Source: Pedobacter sp. AJM (GTDB lineage: Bacteria; Bacteroidota; Bacteroidia; Sphingobacteriales; Sphingobacteriaceae). From it: 64,000 bases of DNA. The notes beneath the pieces were generated by a model. That model did not search any database, was not told the DNA's origin, and saw only the letters and a list, made by a program, of their open reading frames with translations. This document shows positions 1 through 8,983 of this stretch, piece by piece (within the stretch, counting starts at the first letter, position 1; each line of letters opens with the position of its first letter). The stretch covers positions 124,001 through 188,000 of the forward strand of contig NZ_NHOT01000006.1 of the NCBI RefSeq assembly GCF_002197755.1, in the 5' to 3' direction. Position numbers and translations under genes: made by a program.

Positions 1-313
1 GGGCACGTTCTTCAATTTTAGGATTAACGGATCCGGGTTTGTTTAAACCTGATAAATCTCCTTTTACATCCAGCATAAATACCGGTACACCAGCATCTGA
101 TAGCTGTTCTGCAAGCAACTGCAGTGTTCTGGTTTTTCCTGTCCCGGTTGCCCCGGCAATTAAACCATGCCGGTTCATCATTTTTAATGATAAATTAACT
201 TCAGCCTCGCTATAAACCTGTCCATCTAAAATTCCGGCACCCAAATAAATATATGAACCCGTAGGGCTGTAGGATGATTTTATTTGTTCGATGAATTTAG
301 CCGACTCACTCAT
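1..313 (-). CDS. HerA-like / DUF853 ATPase, N-terminal part (cut by window edge)
   Basis: The first 104 residues are visible and read [20 protein letters not shown] onward. A Walker A motif GATGTGKT lies near residues 54-61, followed by a strand ending [13 protein letters not shown], which is typical of the helicase HerA-like (DUF853, YjgR) family. Members are cytosolic P-loop ATPases related to HerA/FtsK; their role is poorly known. The ATG at 311-313 is the first start after an upstream non-coding gap. The 3' end of the gene lies left of the window, so length and C-terminal motifs cannot be judged. The family call rests on the Walker A context and is fairly secure. Confidence 0.8.
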   Translation of the reverse strand, partial: MSESAKFIEQIKSSYSPTGSYIYLGAGILDGQVYSEAEVNLSLKMMNRHGLIAGATGTGKTRTLQLLAEQLSDAGVPVFMLDVKGDLSGLNKPGSVNPKIEERA

Positions 314-414
314 GTTGTTTTATTTAAATGCCTAATCTAAGAAACTAATCTTAAAAAAATGTGTAATTACCGGAACATCCTGGTTCAATTTATTGCACAG
401 GATTGGTCACTAAA

Positions 415-717
415 TTAATTAAACTGTTTATAATGATTTAATTCAGACCTTAATGTGCTGATTTCGTTTTGCATGGTTTCTACCTGATTTAGCAATTGAG
501 AAATGGCATGCAAACCTTCCAGGTTAATGTTGAGGTCTTTGGCTAAACGTACATACCGTTCCAGTTTTAAAAGCTCATCCATACTCAGAAAGATAGTTTT
601 TTTTTGAGTGGTGGTTTTAATCAGGCCGAAATCTTCAAGTGATTGAATAAAATCGATCTCTACATGGTGATACACACATATATCATTTAAGGCTATCAGA
701 TTATTTCTCATCATCAT
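415..717 (-). CDS. cbpM: CbpM-like chaperone modulator
   Basis: A 100-residue protein with an N-terminal MerR-like helix-turn-helix look (LIALNDICVYHHVEIDFIQS) and a C-terminal coiled coil (residues about 68-97). It lies directly after the CbpA-type DnaJ gene, and its start overlaps the cbpA stop by one base (TAATG at 715-719). In known systems CbpM binds the J-domain of CbpA and inhibits its DnaK co-chaperone activity. Size, coiled coil and position fit. Three consecutive Met codons make the exact start uncertain by 6 bases; the first gives the overlapping stop/start. Translational coupling with cbpA is likely. Confidence 0.85.
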   Translation of the reverse strand: MMMRNNLIALNDICVYHHVEIDFIQSLEDFGLIKTTTQKKTIFLSMDELLKLERYVRLAKDLNINLEGLHAISQLLNQVETMQNEISTLRSELNHYKQFN

Positions 718-1616
718 TAGCTTTTAGAAAGTTTTTCAAATAATTCTTTTTGCTCCTGGTTTAGATGGGTAGGTAATTTAACCTGCCACTTAATATACAA
801 ATCGCCAAACTGATCTGCTTTTTTATAAACGGGAAATCCTTTTCCCTTTAAGCGTAAGGTGGCATCAGGTTGAGTGCCTTCAGGTATTTTAAGCTTTACT
901 TTACCATTTAAGGTTTCCACAATTTTTTCACCACCTAAAACAGCTGTGTACAGGTCAATTTCTTCCTGAATGTAGATATCATTCCCCTTCCGCTTAAATT
1001 TAGGGTCTTCACTGATGTTGAACTTAATATACAGGTCGCCAGGTTGTCCGTTATTTGCACCTGGTGCACCATAACCCGGTAGTTTTATCTTTTGCCCATT
1101 TTCTACCCCTGCCGGGATGGTAATCCGCACTTGTCTCCCATTAACCGTTAAGGTTTGTTTATGTGTGGTGTAAGCATCTTGAAGGTTTAATTGCAGCTCT
1201 GCATTATAATCCTGCCCTTTAAAAGGCGATTGCCTGCTACTTCTGCCAGCGCCACCGCCAAACATGGAGGAGAAAAAATCGGAGAAATCATCACCTCCGA
1301 ATCCACCGGAATAACCTCCGCCATTGCTGTAGCCTCCACCCTGAGACTGGTATTGTCTGCGTTGTTTTTCCTGCGCATCCAGCTGATCGGCATGTTGCCA
1401 GTCTTTACCGTATTTATCGTACTTTTTACGCTTTTCAGGATCACTCAAAACCTCATTGGCTTCGTTAATTTGCTGAAATTTCTTATTTGCCTCTTCGTTA
1501 TTGGGATTTAAATCCGGGTGATACTTCCTGGCCAATTTCCGATATGCTTTTTTTACATCGTCAATGGTTGCGGTTTTTTTTAAATCGAGGATTTTATAGT
1601 AATCTATGTAGTCCAT
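717..1616 (-). CDS. cbpA: CbpA-type DnaJ co-chaperone
   Basis: A 299-residue J-domain protein. Residues 4-67 form the J-domain with the HPD motif (KYHPDLNP), which stimulates DnaK ATPase. A Gly/Phe-rich linker follows ([18 protein letters not shown]) and then two C-terminal beta-sandwich substrate-binding domains (residues about 135-295). The zinc-finger domain of true DnaJ is absent, which defines the CbpA/DjlA-like class II layout. It is first in a two-gene operon with cbpM. It acts in the cytosol in protein folding and stress survival. Length matches CbpA (about 300 residues). Confidence 0.92.
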   Translation of the reverse strand: MDYIDYYKILDLKKTATIDDVKKAYRKLARKYHPDLNPNNEEANKKFQQINEANEVLSDPEKRKKYDKYGKDWQHADQLDAQEKQRRQYQSQGGGYSNGGGYSGGFGGDDFSDFFSSMFGGGAGRSSRQSPFKGQDYNAELQLNLQDAYTTHKQTLTVNGRQVRITIPAGVENGQKIKLPGYGAPGANNGQPGDLYIKFNISEDPKFKRKGNDIYIQEEIDLYTAVLGGEKIVETLNGKVKLKIPEGTQPDATLRLKGKGFPVYKKADQFGDLYIKWQVKLPTHLNQEQKELFEKLSKS

Positions 1617-1734
1617 AATGCTGTTAACAAATCATAAGTGCTAAAGTTTAATGTTTGGCAGCTAAATTTACTTTATATTTTTAACGTATATCTTACTTAA
1701 ATATTGATTTTTACTTCAAAACCATTAAACAAAA

Positions 1735-1758
1735 ATGCCTCCAAAAAATTGAAGGCAT
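1735..1758 (-). terminator. Hairpin downstream of the HTH pseudogene
   Basis: ATGCCT (1735-1740) pairs with AGGCAT (1753-1758). On the minus strand the stem is followed by TTTTTG. It sits 49 bases after the stop of the decayed HTH gene and probably was its terminator. Confidence 0.5.
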
Positions 1759-1806
1759 CTGATGTTAATGATCAGATTAGTATTATTAATCTTTGTGGAT
1801 GTGATT

Positions 1807-2167
1807 TTACTTCACTTTTAAAATTTCTATTTTTTCCCGCTCACTTGACAATAAACGTTCAAATAGTTCAATAATCTTTTCAACCGTATTGAACGTCGGT
1901 TGATAATTTACTGAACTTGCAATCAGTGTTGAATGATCACTACTGGAATTATGGTAGGTATTTGATATGACATTGAAAACCACTTCATCACTATAATTCT
2001 TTATTGCTTCCTTGCTCAGGCCCAATACGCTGGCAAATTATCTAAAGTGCTATCTTCTATTTGTTCGCTCTGTTCTAATTTACTTACCGCTTGCTGACTA
2101 ATACCAAGTTCTATGGCTAAGGCTTCTTGCTTCATGATTCTCTTATACGGCTAATTTTTCTACCGAT
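1807..2167 (-). pseudogene. XRE-family HTH regulator, decayed
   Basis: Three reading-frame pieces line up with a single XRE-type regulator of the kind common in Sphingobacteriaceae (about 110-120 residues). The piece GRKISRIRE lies at 2164-2138 with ATC where the ATG would be. Then KQEALAIELGISQQAVSKLE follows from 2135, and the C-terminal half, from VLGLSKEAIKNYSDE onward, ends at the stop at 1807. Two frame breaks separate them: one just before KQEALA, the other after DNLPA near 2030, where one added base restores the frame. The helix-turn-helix is therefore not made as one chain. An alternative is sequencing error, but two breaks plus a lost start favour real decay. Confidence 0.75.
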
Positions 2168-2343
2168 GTGAGGGGTGTTTGTTTTTTCTACGGTTTCTAT
2201 ATTTTAAATATATCTAATTTTTGTCTGGTAAAAAATTATATGGAGTTGTCGTTAACAATAGCCTATTTATGGACTTTGCAGTAGGCAATATCAGCATTAC
2301 AGTAATACAAAAACAAAGATTAAAGTGGGTTTAGAAAAGTAAA

Positions 2344-2385
2344 AACCCATTAAAATACCAGCAAGAGCAGATATTTTAATGGGTT
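2344..2385 (-). terminator. Rho-independent terminator of the S9 peptidase gene
   Basis: A 14-bp perfect stem, AACCCATTAAAATA (2344-2357) with TATTTTAATGGGTT (2372-2385), follows the stop of the S9 peptidase gene. On the minus strand it continues into TTTTTAC. Confidence 0.8.
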
Positions 2386-2407
2386 AATATTAATGATCAG
2401 CGAAAAA

Positions 2408-4825
2408 TTATTTCTTTCCTTTAACGTATTTTTCTAACCATTGGTCTTCTTCCCATAGGGTATGAAGGATGTTTTCTTTTCCGCGATAGCCGTGCGCTTC
2501 ATAAGGTAAGAATACGAAACGGGTGGTTCCGCCGGCACCTTTAATGGCATTAAATAAACGTTCACTATTGATTGGGAAGGTACCTGGATTATCATCAGAA
2601 TCGCCGTGGATCAACAGCAATGGTGTTTTAATTTTATCTGCATAACTGAAGGGACTCATCTCATAATAAAGTTGGGGTACCTGCCAGTAGGTACGTTCTT
2701 CATTTTGAAAACCAAACGGTGTAAGTGTACGGTTGTAAGCGCCGCTGCGGGCAATTCCTGCTGCAAAAAGATCGGTATGGGCCAGCAAATTTGCTGTCAT
2801 GAAAGCTCCGTAACTGTGGCCGCCAACAGCCATTCTTTTTTTATCGCCAACGCCTAAATCAGCCAGTTTATTAATTGCTGCTTCTGCATTTAGTTTAAGC
2901 TGCTCAATAAAAGTATCATTTGGTTTTTTACCATCTTTGGCTACGATAGGCATTTCTGCGTTATCTAAAATGGCATAGCCCCTGGTAACCCAATAAATTG
3001 GCGATCCCCAGCTGATGTTGGTAAACTTATCTTTAGAACCACGGATTTGCGCCGCATCTGCTGCAGAATTAAATTCACGTGGATAAGCCCAGATTAGCGT
3101 TGGCAGTGGTCCGTCTTTGGCCTTGTCATATCCTTTCGGTAAATATAAATCGCCGGTTAAATCCACCCCATCTGCACGCTTATAAGAAATTTTTTCTTTT
3201 GTGATGCCATCAAGTGATGGATAGGGATTCGCAAAATCAGTCACAGGCTGATCGGCAATGCGCAGTACGAGGTTTTTAATAAAATAATTGGGCACCATTT
3301 TCTGGCTTTCCCTGCGGGTTAATAAAACCAATTTATCCGGATTGATGACATCACTTACGTATTCAAATGTGCCTTCTGCACTTCGCCAGATGATTTCATT
3401 TTTCTTTGTGGCCAGATCAAACTTGGCCAGGAAAGGTAAATCTCCTTTTTCTGAAGAACCAACCGGATTATTCATCAACAGTTTGGTGCCATTATCAACC
3501 GTTTTAATCACCTGGCGGCCATACTTGTTTTTCACGGTTACCGGCGATCCCGGGTTGCCGTAAGCATCTGTTTGATTACGGGTATATAATTCTTCTACAA
3601 CACCGGTGGCTGGATTATACCTGCTTACCTTGTTGATTTGTTTACTTCTCAGGCCTTCCATAATCAGGGCCAGATGAGCATCTCCCCACTGTACACCGCG
3701 GTAACGGGTTTGAGTTTTGAACAATTCTTTTTCAGTACCTGCAAAAGGCGCACTCAAGGCATAAACAGCATCATGAAATGGAACACTTTTTATAATCAAG
3801 CCACTATCTAAAGGTTTTGCCCAAATCAGTGTGGCTGGTTCATCATCCCGCCAGTCGAAACTACGGGCAACATTTTGTGTATTGTCGTAACCAGATGGTG
3901 TTCCTTCTGATGAAGGTAATTCAACGATGGTTTTAATCGTTTTTCCATTTTGATCAGTAATGGTGATGGTTGATGGAAAACCAAATGCTGAAACCAGATA
4001 AGAAAAAGGTTTTCTAATGGTTGCTGTCAGCATATAATTTTTATCAGGAGATAATTCTACCCGGGTGTAAATGGCTGGTTTTCCAATAGGGGTTTCTACG
4101 CCTGCTGTATTTTTAACCAGTTGAGCGGTAGCAAAAAATTCAAACAGCTGCTCATCAAATGGTGATTTGATTAAATCCTGATAGGTAGCACTTGGTGCTG
4201 TTTTACCCAGGTTTTGCTGGATGGTTGGCCCTTTTGGCATTAAAGGCTTTTTAGGTGCAGCAGCAGCTGGTTGCGTTGCCGTACGATAAATTAATGTTTG
4301 GTCATTTAACCAGGTTAATCCGCTTCCCAATACCACATTTAAAAATGCTTTATTTGTTTTGACAGCCTTTTTTGTCGTCAGATCAATCACATACAGGTCA
4401 ACTCCTTTTTGGGTGGTTTGGGTAAAGGCAATTTTGGTTTCTGAAGGGTTCCAGCTGATATTGCCGGCGAATAAAGGAGCTGGTAAGCCAGTAACCTGAA
4501 AGGTTTGATTTGTTTTAATGTTTTTCAGGCTGAAATTATTAATGTAATTCTGCCTGCTTGGTGCGTAATTATTAGGATTCAACCTTAAGCCGGCGATCCG
4601 GTATTCGGGCATGGCCAATTCTTCTACTGAAGGATAAGAATTGCGTTCGCTAAATAAAATCCATTCTGCTTTGCCATCCATGCTTACTGCAGGTGTTGGT
4701 TTAGCCAATAATAAATCAGCAATTTCTTTTGGTGGGTTTTGATAGCTAATGGCATCCTGTGCAGCAGCGTTAAGCGAATTAAAAGTACCCGCTATCAATA
4801 AAAAGGCGTATAAATTTTTAATCAT
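2408..4825 (-). CDS. Secreted S9 family (prolyl oligopeptidase-type) peptidase
   Basis: An 805-residue protein with a signal peptide (MIKNLYAFLLIAGTFNSLNA, cut near AAAQDA). A beta-propeller-like region occupies residues about 60-540, and an alpha/beta-hydrolase domain follows. The catalytic triad is visible: Ser671 in GGHSYGAF, Asp744 in IHGDSDDNPG and His778 in YEAHGYRG. This layout matches S9 peptidases of the glutamyl endopeptidase/dipeptidyl-peptidase-like group that Bacteroidota export to the periplasm to trim peptides. It is monocistronic, with a terminator right after the stop. Substrate specificity cannot be read from the sequence. Confidence 0.9.
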   Translation of the reverse strand: MIKNLYAFLLIAGTFNSLNAAAQDAISYQNPPKEIADLLLAKPTPAVSMDGKAEWILFSERNSYPSVEELAMPEYRIAGLRLNPNNYAPSRQNYINNFSLKNIKTNQTFQVTGLPAPLFAGNISWNPSETKIAFTQTTQKGVDLYVIDLTTKKAVKTNKAFLNVVLGSGLTWLNDQTLIYRTATQPAAAAPKKPLMPKGPTIQQNLGKTAPSATYQDLIKSPFDEQLFEFFATAQLVKNTAGVETPIGKPAIYTRVELSPDKNYMLTATIRKPFSYLVSAFGFPSTITITDQNGKTIKTIVELPSSEGTPSGYDNTQNVARSFDWRDDEPATLIWAKPLDSGLIIKSVPFHDAVYALSAPFAGTEKELFKTQTRYRGVQWGDAHLALIMEGLRSKQINKVSRYNPATGVVEELYTRNQTDAYGNPGSPVTVKNKYGRQVIKTVDNGTKLLMNNPVGSSEKGDLPFLAKFDLATKKNEIIWRSAEGTFEYVSDVINPDKLVLLTRRESQKMVPNYFIKNLVLRIADQPVTDFANPYPSLDGITKEKISYKRADGVDLTGDLYLPKGYDKAKDGPLPTLIWAYPREFNSAADAAQIRGSKDKFTNISWGSPIYWVTRGYAILDNAEMPIVAKDGKKPNDTFIEQLKLNAEAAINKLADLGVGDKKRMAVGGHSYGAFMTANLLAHTDLFAAGIARSGAYNRTLTPFGFQNEERTYWQVPQLYYEMSPFSYADKIKTPLLLIHGDSDDNPGTFPINSERLFNAIKGAGGTTRFVFLPYEAHGYRGKENILHTLWEEDQWLEKYVKGKK

Positions 4826-5175
4826 TTTAATGAGTTATGATGAATAAGGGATTCAAAGATTGGAAATTTAAAAGTATTGCCCCGTAACTTCTTATTTACA
4901 GTTTGCCGGAGGAAAGCTTGATGATATCATCATTTTCAATCATAATCTATATTTTTTACAATTGATGGTAGTGATGTATTTTTAACATTACAGATTTAAA
5001 TGTATTATTTTAGTTAAATACCTGTTTTTAATGTCAAAAACCACTCAAAATGTTGACATAAGTCAAATTAATTGCTGGTTTTAACCATTGTCACGCACTT
5101 TTTCATACTTTCGTTCCGTCAATCGTCCCCGATATTGATTTAATTGAATTTTTAAACTTAAAATTAATTATCTCA
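4826..5175. other. Divergent intergenic region
   Basis: 350 AT-rich bases between the S9 peptidase gene (minus) and an HTH gene (plus). No ORF, RNA gene or strong hairpin is visible. TACTTTCG at 5108-5115 resembles the Bacteroidota -7 element and lies about 60 bases before the HTH start, but no convincing -33 TTG pairs with it. Confidence 0.4.
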
Positions 5176-5595
5176 ATGACAACAAAATTAAAGCACGGTG
5201 AGATTTTAGAGCGAATAGTTCGCAGAAATCGAATGGGCATTAGCGAGCTCTCCAGGAAACTGAATGTTAGCAGAAGAACAATTTATAATTGGTTCGGCCA
5301 GGATCAGCTCAATCATGAGATCATTTGGCAGATCGGACAATCGTTAGGGCAGAATCTTGCTGTCTCTTTTCCGGATGTTTTTGCAGAAAGCAGAGATGAC
5401 GTAACGTCTCGTACAGAGAATGGTGTAAAACTTTCTGCAGATTCCAATTCAGTTTATTTCTGGATGAATAAATACATTCATCTATTGGAAAAATACAATA
5501 GTTTGCTTAGTGTTGAAGATGAAGAGTGTGATGCGGATAATGCGCAAAAAATGCCGTTAAAAGAAAGGATTGCTGAAGCATTTATGTATCAGTAA
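5176..5595 (+). CDS. Helix-turn-helix DNA-binding protein
   Basis: A 139-residue protein whose N-terminal 60 residues form an XRE/Cro-like HTH: ILERIVRRNRMGISELSRKL then NVSRRTIYNWFGQDQLNHEI, where SRRTIYNWF looks like the recognition helix. The C-terminal half (residues 65-139) has no recognisable domain and carries an acidic stretch, EDEECD. It is probably a stand-alone transcriptional regulator. No neighbour on the same strand lies close enough to name a target. Codon use resembles the surrounding genes. Confidence 0.7.
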   Translation: MTTKLKHGEILERIVRRNRMGISELSRKLNVSRRTIYNWFGQDQLNHEIIWQIGQSLGQNLAVSFPDVFAESRDDVTSRTENGVKLSADSNSVYFWMNKYIHLLEKYNSLLSVEDEECDADNAQKMPLKERIAEAFMYQ

Positions 5596-6162
5596 CCATT
5601 CAGTTGGAATGGAAAAGTCTGAATCAGTATCATTGCTTCATATAAGCTAGTTGAAGCAAAAGATTAGATGTTAAGGATATTCAAATCATCGTTATTGATT
5701 AGGCTTATTCAGAATATGATCTGATTCTGACGGGCAGAATAACCCCATTTTTGAACTATGATTGGGTCTGAATCCGGCATTCAAACATTCAGATATTGTA
5801 GCCACTTATTTTAAATAAGTGGCTACATCTCTTAGGTTTCTTTAGCCTTTTATGGTGTGCCTGCCCTCCGCGGATCACCCGCTCACAGGACTTTTTTATC
5901 TCTGTTATTTAACAGTAACAATTTAGTGAAATGTTAGTTTCAATCTGCAAAATAATTTTACACATCATGTGGATAATGTGAATAACTAAAATTCAGTCAC
6001 GATCAAACATTTATAATTTTTTCTGGTTTCCTAAATCGAGATATTAAAACACACTTGTTCTGTTGGAGGATTATAGCGGAATTAGGAGTAGATTATTTTT
6101 AAAACTTACTGCACTATTTCTCGAAAAAGTATAATTTTAACCTTTTATCCTAGCATATTAGA
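5596..6162. other. 567-bp non-coding gap with one large palindrome
   Basis: No credible ORF is seen. The only clear structure is the 29-base palindrome at 5798-5826, listed separately. The rest is AT-rich and without matching promoter boxes. Confidence 0.4.
5798..5826. repeat. 29-bp perfect palindrome
   Basis: The left arm GTAGCCACTTATTT is followed by a single central T and the exact inverse arm AAATAAGTGGCTAC. No T-run follows on the plus strand, so it is not a standard terminator. It could be a cruciform, a protein-binding site or a small repeat unit. Confidence 0.7.
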
Positions 6163-8658
6163 ATGAGTCGTCCGTCATATCTTTTAAGTAACCATGAATT
6201 ACTCCAGGTTTTTAATCTCACCCATACTGCCACAGCCATACATGTAACAGAAGACGCCATTATACAGGAAGCCAATGATGCCATGCTGGCCATTTGGGGT
6301 AAGGATAGAAGTGTGATAGGGAAATCATTGGCTGATGCGCTACCGGAACTCAAAGGCCAACCTTTTATTGATATGTTTAAAAGGGTATGGAATGAAGGAC
6401 TGGTGATATCGGGAAAAGATACAGCCGCAGACCTCAATATTGATGGCGAAATAAAAACCTTCTATTTTGACTTCGAATATCGCGCAGTAAAAAATGATGA
6501 CGGAAAGGTAATCTGCATTCTTCATACGGCAATAGATGTAAGTGAAAGGGTACTTAGACAGGAAGCGATTGAACTTGCCGCGGAGAAAGAAATTGCACTA
6601 AACCGTGAGCAGGCTTTAAATGAAGAACTTGCCGCCATGAACGAGGAACTCTCTGCTACCAATGAGGAATTGCAGGAGGCACAAAACCGTTTATACCTAT
6701 TGAATACTGAACTCGAAGAGCGGGTTACAGCACGCGTAAAAGAACTTTCTGAAAGCGAGGAGCGTTTCAGGACAATGGCTGAAGGGACTGAGATTTTTAT
6801 TGCTGTTGGCGATGAAAGTGGAAATGCCATATATTTCAATAAGCCCTGGATGGATCTTACCGGAAGATCTATGACCGATCTGCTAGCCTTTGGCTGGGCA
6901 GATCTTATTCACCCTCAGGACCGGGAAGATTATGTTCATATTTATCTTTCAGCACTAGCAAAAAAAGCGCCTTTTGCTGGCGAATTCCGCATCCTGAGTA
7001 AGGAGGGGAATTACCGGTGGCTTTTAGCCAGTGGCCCGCCCCGTTTTCATCCCGATGGAACCTTTGCCGGTTATATCAGTTCGTGTATTGATATTACTGA
7101 CCGTAAATTGGCAGAACTGGAAAGGCAAAACCTGAGTGCTTTGGTAGATGCAAGCTCAGAATTTATTTCTTTAGCCAATGTAAATTATGAAATGACCTAT
7201 GCCAATCCAATTGCCCTTAAAAAGCTGGGATGGGATACGGTGAGAAACAGAACCATATTGGATTGTGTCTATCCTGATGACAGAAATTTTGCAGAAAAAG
7301 CCTTGGTGAGTTTAGCCGAATATGGCAACTTCAGACATGAAATTCGTTACTGGAATGAAAGGACGGGTAAACCTTTCTGGGTAGAGTGGAACGGTATTTC
7401 CATTAAAGATCCGATTTCCAATGAGTTTATTGCTTTGGCAACGGTAGGGCCGGATGTAACGGAAAGAAAGCGCCATCAGGAAGAATTACAGGATATTAAT
7501 GAGGAGATGGCTGCGGCAAATGAAGAACTTGCGGCAACCAATGAAGAGTTGGCTGCCACCAATGAAGAACTTGCGCAAACACATTTTGATCTCGTTCAGT
7601 ACATCCGGAAATTATCAGATAGCGAAGAAAAATTGCTGCAGGCTATTGAAACCGGAAAAATGGGCGCCTGGAGCATCGATCCCAATACGTTGAAGATTTC
7701 CATGTCTGGCTTTGTACGTGAATTACTGGGGCTGCAGATGGAAGGGGAGGTTTCTATGCAGGAGGTTTTAAACACCATTAATGAAGATTACAGGGAAATA
7801 TTTTCAGCAACATTAGATGAAGCGTTAAACCATCATTCTTCCAGCGATATCGAGTATCTTATCAACAATTTAAGAAGTGGGGAAGAAAAGTGGGTTCGCG
7901 CCACAGGTAAAGTCTTTTTGGATGAGATGGGTAATGTAGCAGAATATTCAGGAATGTTTATGGATATTACCGAACGTAAGCTGGACGAACTTCGTAAAAA
8001 TGATTTTATTGGCATGGTAAGCCACGAACTGAAAACACCGCTAACGGCCATAAATGGTTTTGTACAGGTATTGCAGCGTAAATCAAAAATCGATGGAGAT
8101 CAGTATTCAGTTAATGCACTGGAAAAAACCCATATTCAGGTTCGCAAAATGACAAACATGATTAATGGTTTTCTGAATGTTTCCAGGTTAGAATCAGGCA
8201 AGTTGATGATTGATAAAACATCTTTCCGTTTAGATCAGCTTTTACAGGAAACCGTAGATGAAACCTTTATATCTCCTTCTACGCATGATATCGTATTTGC
8301 GCTATCCTGCGAGGTGACAATATTTGCAGACCGGGATAAAATCAGCAGTGTGATTTCAAACCTGTTAAGCAATGCACATAAATATTCCTCAAACGGAAGT
8401 ACGATTGAAATCAATTGTGAATTAAGGGAAAATGAAGTTATAGTAAGCGTAATGGATCAGGGAATTGGAATTTCAGATGAAGACGCGAAAAAGCTGTTTG
8501 ACCGTTATTATCGTGTTCAGAGTAACCACACCATATCAGGTTTTGGTATTGGTTTATACCTGAGTGCAGAAATTATCCAACGCCATAATGGTAAAATATG
8601 GGTAGAAAGCAATGAATCCGTTGGTTCTACATTTTACTTCTCCCTCCCGCTTCATTAA
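6163..8658 (+). CDS. Multi-PAS hybrid-type sensor histidine kinase (soluble)
   Basis: An 831-residue histidine kinase without membrane segments. It has an N-terminal PAS-like domain (about 10-125), a Glu-rich coiled coil (AAMNEELSATNEELQEAQ) and PAS domains with PAC ends at about 200-310, 320-435 and 485-605. A second NEELAATNEELAATNEEL coiled coil lies near 450-475. The HisKA domain carries the phospho-acceptor His621 in MVSHELKTPLTA, and HATPase_c has an N-box (SNLLSNAHKYSS) and G-boxes (DQGIGIS, GFGIGLYLS). No receiver domain is present and no response regulator gene is adjacent, so the partner is elsewhere. The PAS set suggests cytosolic sensing of redox, light or small ligands. Confidence 0.9.
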   Translation: MSRPSYLLSNHELLQVFNLTHTATAIHVTEDAIIQEANDAMLAIWGKDRSVIGKSLADALPELKGQPFIDMFKRVWNEGLVISGKDTAADLNIDGEIKTFYFDFEYRAVKNDDGKVICILHTAIDVSERVLRQEAIELAAEKEIALNREQALNEELAAMNEELSATNEELQEAQNRLYLLNTELEERVTARVKELSESEERFRTMAEGTEIFIAVGDESGNAIYFNKPWMDLTGRSMTDLLAFGWADLIHPQDREDYVHIYLSALAKKAPFAGEFRILSKEGNYRWLLASGPPRFHPDGTFAGYISSCIDITDRKLAELERQNLSALVDASSEFISLANVNYEMTYANPIALKKLGWDTVRNRTILDCVYPDDRNFAEKALVSLAEYGNFRHEIRYWNERTGKPFWVEWNGISIKDPISNEFIALATVGPDVTERKRHQEELQDINEEMAAANEELAATNEELAATNEELAQTHFDLVQYIRKLSDSEEKLLQAIETGKMGAWSIDPNTLKISMSGFVRELLGLQMEGEVSMQEVLNTINEDYREIFSATLDEALNHHSSSDIEYLINNLRSGEEKWVRATGKVFLDEMGNVAEYSGMFMDITERKLDELRKNDFIGMVSHELKTPLTAINGFVQVLQRKSKIDGDQYSVNALEKTHIQVRKMTNMINGFLNVSRLESGKLMIDKTSFRLDQLLQETVDETFISPSTHDIVFALSCEVTIFADRDKISSVISNLLSNAHKYSSNGSTIEINCELRENEVIVSVMDQGIGISDEDAKKLFDRYYRVQSNHTISGFGIGLYLSAEIIQRHNGKIWVESNESVGSTFYFSLPLH

Positions 8659-8983
8659 TCGCAAAAAGGGACAGGCAAAAGCCCGTCCCTCTATCTAAAC
8701 CCAAACATGCGCTCAAACATGAATGAATTACGAAATAAACAACCGAGGTTGATGTTGGTTTTAGATTAGTTTATTTTTCAATTCCTTATTTACTTCTTGC
8801 TGTTGCCAGATATATTTCAATGGAAAGGTTATACAGCAGGCATGTATATTTTGCTTTAATGCAGGATTTAATTTTTCGCAAAACAATTTCTCCTTTTTAA
8901 GATTGTGTAAGGAATGATCTATACCAGGCTTGCAAAATATTAGTTTTTTCGGGCATAGGTTACAAAACTATCATCAATTTTAA
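8659..8983. other. Intergenic gap with weak terminator
   Basis: AGGGAC (8667-8672) pairs with GTCCCT (8685-8690) just after the histidine kinase stop, but a CTATCT tail replaces the T-run, so termination is only plausible. The remaining bases up to 8983 hold no ORF or motif that I can support. Confidence 0.45.
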
